From Jaenimonas drosophilae (lineage: Eukaryota; Euglenozoa; Kinetoplastea; Trypanosomatida; Trypanosomatidae): a stretch of 17,279 bases of DNA. The stretch is from positions 1 through 17,279 of the forward strand of contig JASAON010001366.1 in NCBI GenBank assembly GCA_030849065.1, read 5' to 3'. The notes beneath the pieces were generated by a model, which was not told the origin of the DNA, did no database searches, and worked only from the letters and a program-made list of their open reading frames with translations. Numbering within the stretch: the stretch's first letter is position 1; every line of letters begins with the position of its first letter. Shown one piece after another: positions 16,049 through 17,279 of this stretch. A program made the translations under genes and the position numbers.

Positions 16049-17279
16049 TCACTCGAAACGTTTTTCACCACTGAATCCGCTCGCACGACGGTCGCGATGC
16101 CCACCAACAACCTCATCCACCGATGCATGTTGTGTATGTGCGTGTTGCTGCTGCTCGACGGCTGATGAACGTGGATGTGGGCGAGGTGCCACTGTTTCCT
16201 TGATGCTGGTCTTCCATCGGCTCAAGGCCCCCATCATGCTGCTCCCTGCATCCGCAAGCACACCTACTCCGCCCGTTAGCCTCTGATGCTGATGATGAGC
16301 TTCTCTGTTGTAGTTTGCGGCTGCCGTGATTCGATGACCATCTTCATCTTCTTGTTGATGAAGAAAGGGATGTGCGTGGCGATGGATCATCATATCTTCT
16401 GGTGCAGATGTTGCCGGAAGCAGCACGCGTGGCTCCGGAACCTCATCAGCATGTGGAGGTGGGATAGATGGATGAGGAGCTTCATCCACGGTGTGTGTTG
16501 TGGCGGCAGTGATACCTGGTAGAGCCACAGCGCCAAGACCTCCCTTCTTCTTGCGGCGCACAGCTGCTGTTGATGTTGTTGGTGTGTGCGGATCAGTCGC
16601 GCATGGTGTAGGGCGGGATTCATTCATACTGGCGACCGTAGAAAGACCCACAACAACCGGGGGAGTTGCAACATCATCCTCCACGGTGTGTGCCACAACA
16701 TCTGCCAATGGTTCATCCACGTGAGGTTCTGGCAGATCAGCAACATGAGTAGCATTTGCTATTGCTAGATCAGCTACAACAGCACCGAGACCCTTCTTCT
16801 TGTGTGAAGCAGTGGAGGTGCGAAGTGTGTGTGTTGCATCCACGCTCGTAGCCATGTGTAGCTCACGCACTGGCGTAGATGGAGCTATATCAGCATGTGC
16901 AGGAGCCATCTCTCGTAGTGCTGCCGGTGCAGCATCTCTGGCCAGCTCATCTTCAACATTTCCCACAACAGGGGAAGTGGCAGCATCAACCTCCACTGTA
17001 TGCATCAAGACATCTATCTCTGGCAGCAGCGGTGTGGCCTCATCAGCAAGCGTGGATGGAGCCACACCAGCATGATGATGTGTTGTAGCAAATACATGAA
17101 GAGCCGGTGTGTTCGGCACAAGCGCAAGAGCAGCCTCTGGTGCCTTCACACAGAGTGCTGAATCATCCCCAGCATGAATCACTTCTGTAGTAGTAGTAGT
17201 AGTAGTAGTAGTTGGCTCATCAACAACAACAGAAACGGCGCCGAGGCCCCCCTTCTTCTTGCGTCGTGCACCTGTGCGT
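16049..17279 (-). CDS. Ala/Pro/Thr-rich protein with KKKG(G)LGAV repeats (5' end outside the window)
   Basis: An open frame runs from the window edge to a TGA at 16051-16049, giving 409 visible residues and no start codon in view. I do not recognise the protein. A basic block followed by LGAV occurs three times: RRKKKGGLGAV (about residues 5-15), HKKKGLGAV (159-167) and RRKKKGGLGAV (241-251). Between them are degenerate acidic and Pro/Thr segments such as HTVEVDAATSPVV, HTVEDDVATPPVV, DEPLADVV, STPVRELHM and TSTA. A Thr tract encoded by an ACT run lies at 23-31. The C-terminal 110 residues differ: His-rich, then a short hydrophobic Gly/Ala patch (LTGGVGVLADAGSSMMGALS), then a basic tail. No enzyme domain, membrane helix or signal is visible. 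The repeats look like intrinsically disordered modules. An ATG start must lie upstream; the GTG at 17182 is internal. Confidence 0.8.
   Translation of the reverse strand, partial: RTGARRKKKGGLGAVSVVVDEPTTTTTTTTTEVIHAGDDSALCVKAPEAALALVPNTPALHVFATTHHHAGVAPSTLADEATPLLPEIDVLMHTVEVDAATSPVVGNVEDELARDAAPAALREMAPAHADIAPSTPVRELHMATSVDATHTLRTSTASHKKKGLGAVVADLAIANATHVADLPEPHVDEPLADVVAHTVEDDVATPPVVVGLSTVASMNESRPTPCATDPHTPTTSTAAVRRKKKGGLGAVALPGITAATTHTVDEAPHPSIPPPHADEVPEPRVLLPATSAPEDMMIHRHAHPFLHQQEDEDGHRITAAANYNREAHHQHQRLTGGVGVLADAGSSMMGALSRWKTSIKETVAPRPHPRSSAVEQQQHAHTQHASVDEVVGGHRDRRASGFSGEKRFE
16530..17270 (-). repeat. Three degenerate coding repeats around the KKKG(G)LGAV motif
   Basis: Similar DNA blocks occur at about 16530-16560, 16781-16803 and 17237-17268, each containing CCTTCTTCTT preceded by GCGCC or GCACC and encoding the KKKG(G)LGAV core. 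Spacing is about 250 and 455 bases, so the units are unequal and probably contain internal deletions or duplications. Confidence 0.65.
17187..17213. repeat. AGT/ACT trinucleotide microsatellite (poly-Thr)
   Basis: About eight AGT units on the plus strand, read as ACT codons on the minus strand and giving a run of nine Thr (the last from ACA) in the repeat protein. Confidence 0.8.

Noticed and set aside
17180..17182. Start of the repeat protein at 17182
   Set aside because: The codon is GTG and the frame stays open upstream, encoding another KKKGGLGAV repeat, so the gene continues beyond the window.

Overview
The window reads as nuclear DNA of a kinetoplastid flagellate, more likely a free-living bodonid (Bodo-like) than a parasitic trypanosomatid. 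All eight genes lie on the minus strand, are intronless, use the standard code (stops TAA, TAG and TGA) and are separated by AT- and microsatellite-rich spacers. Most are preceded by a pyrimidine tract followed by AG, as expected for spliced-leader trans-splicing of a polycistronic transcript. The best lineage marker is a protein with two C2H2 zinc fingers and a C-terminal OB fold, the architecture of the kinetoplastid RNA-editing proteins KREPA1-3. The bodonid assignment is an inference from gene content and texture, not proven.

Reading with transcription, from high to low coordinates: the 3' part of an Ala/Pro/Thr-rich repeat protein of unknown function (16049-17279, 5' end outside the window); a complete P5A-type P-type ATPase (11895-15737); a 104-residue DPY-30 domain protein (11131-11445); a lipoate-protein ligase with a mitochondrial-type N-terminus (9234-10763); the KREPA-like editing-complex protein (7748-9019); a 942-residue protein with a WD-like N-terminus, a coiled coil and a proline-rich region (4390-7218); a complete cytochrome b5-fused front-end fatty acid desaturase (2736-3995); a 2.58-kb spacer with no convincing gene (159-2735); and the 5' end of a second desaturase copy (1-158).

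The neighbours do not form one pathway, as is normal for kinetoplastid gene arrays. Two adjacent genes (KREPA-like and lipoate ligase) are probably mitochondrial. The desaturases and the P5A ATPase are expected in the endoplasmic reticulum. The DPY-30 protein would act either in the flagellum or in a histone methyltransferase complex.

The points most worth a second look are: the tandem desaturases, about 98% identical inside the coding region but unrelated immediately upstream; the replacement of the diagnostic Gln by His in the third histidine box; the near-perfect 28-bp palindrome in the long spacer; the P5A ATPase with a P5B-like hinge motif; and the KKKG(G)LGAV repeat protein. I found no mobile element, CRISPR array, tRNA or rRNA, and no clear evidence of a wholly new multi-gene system.
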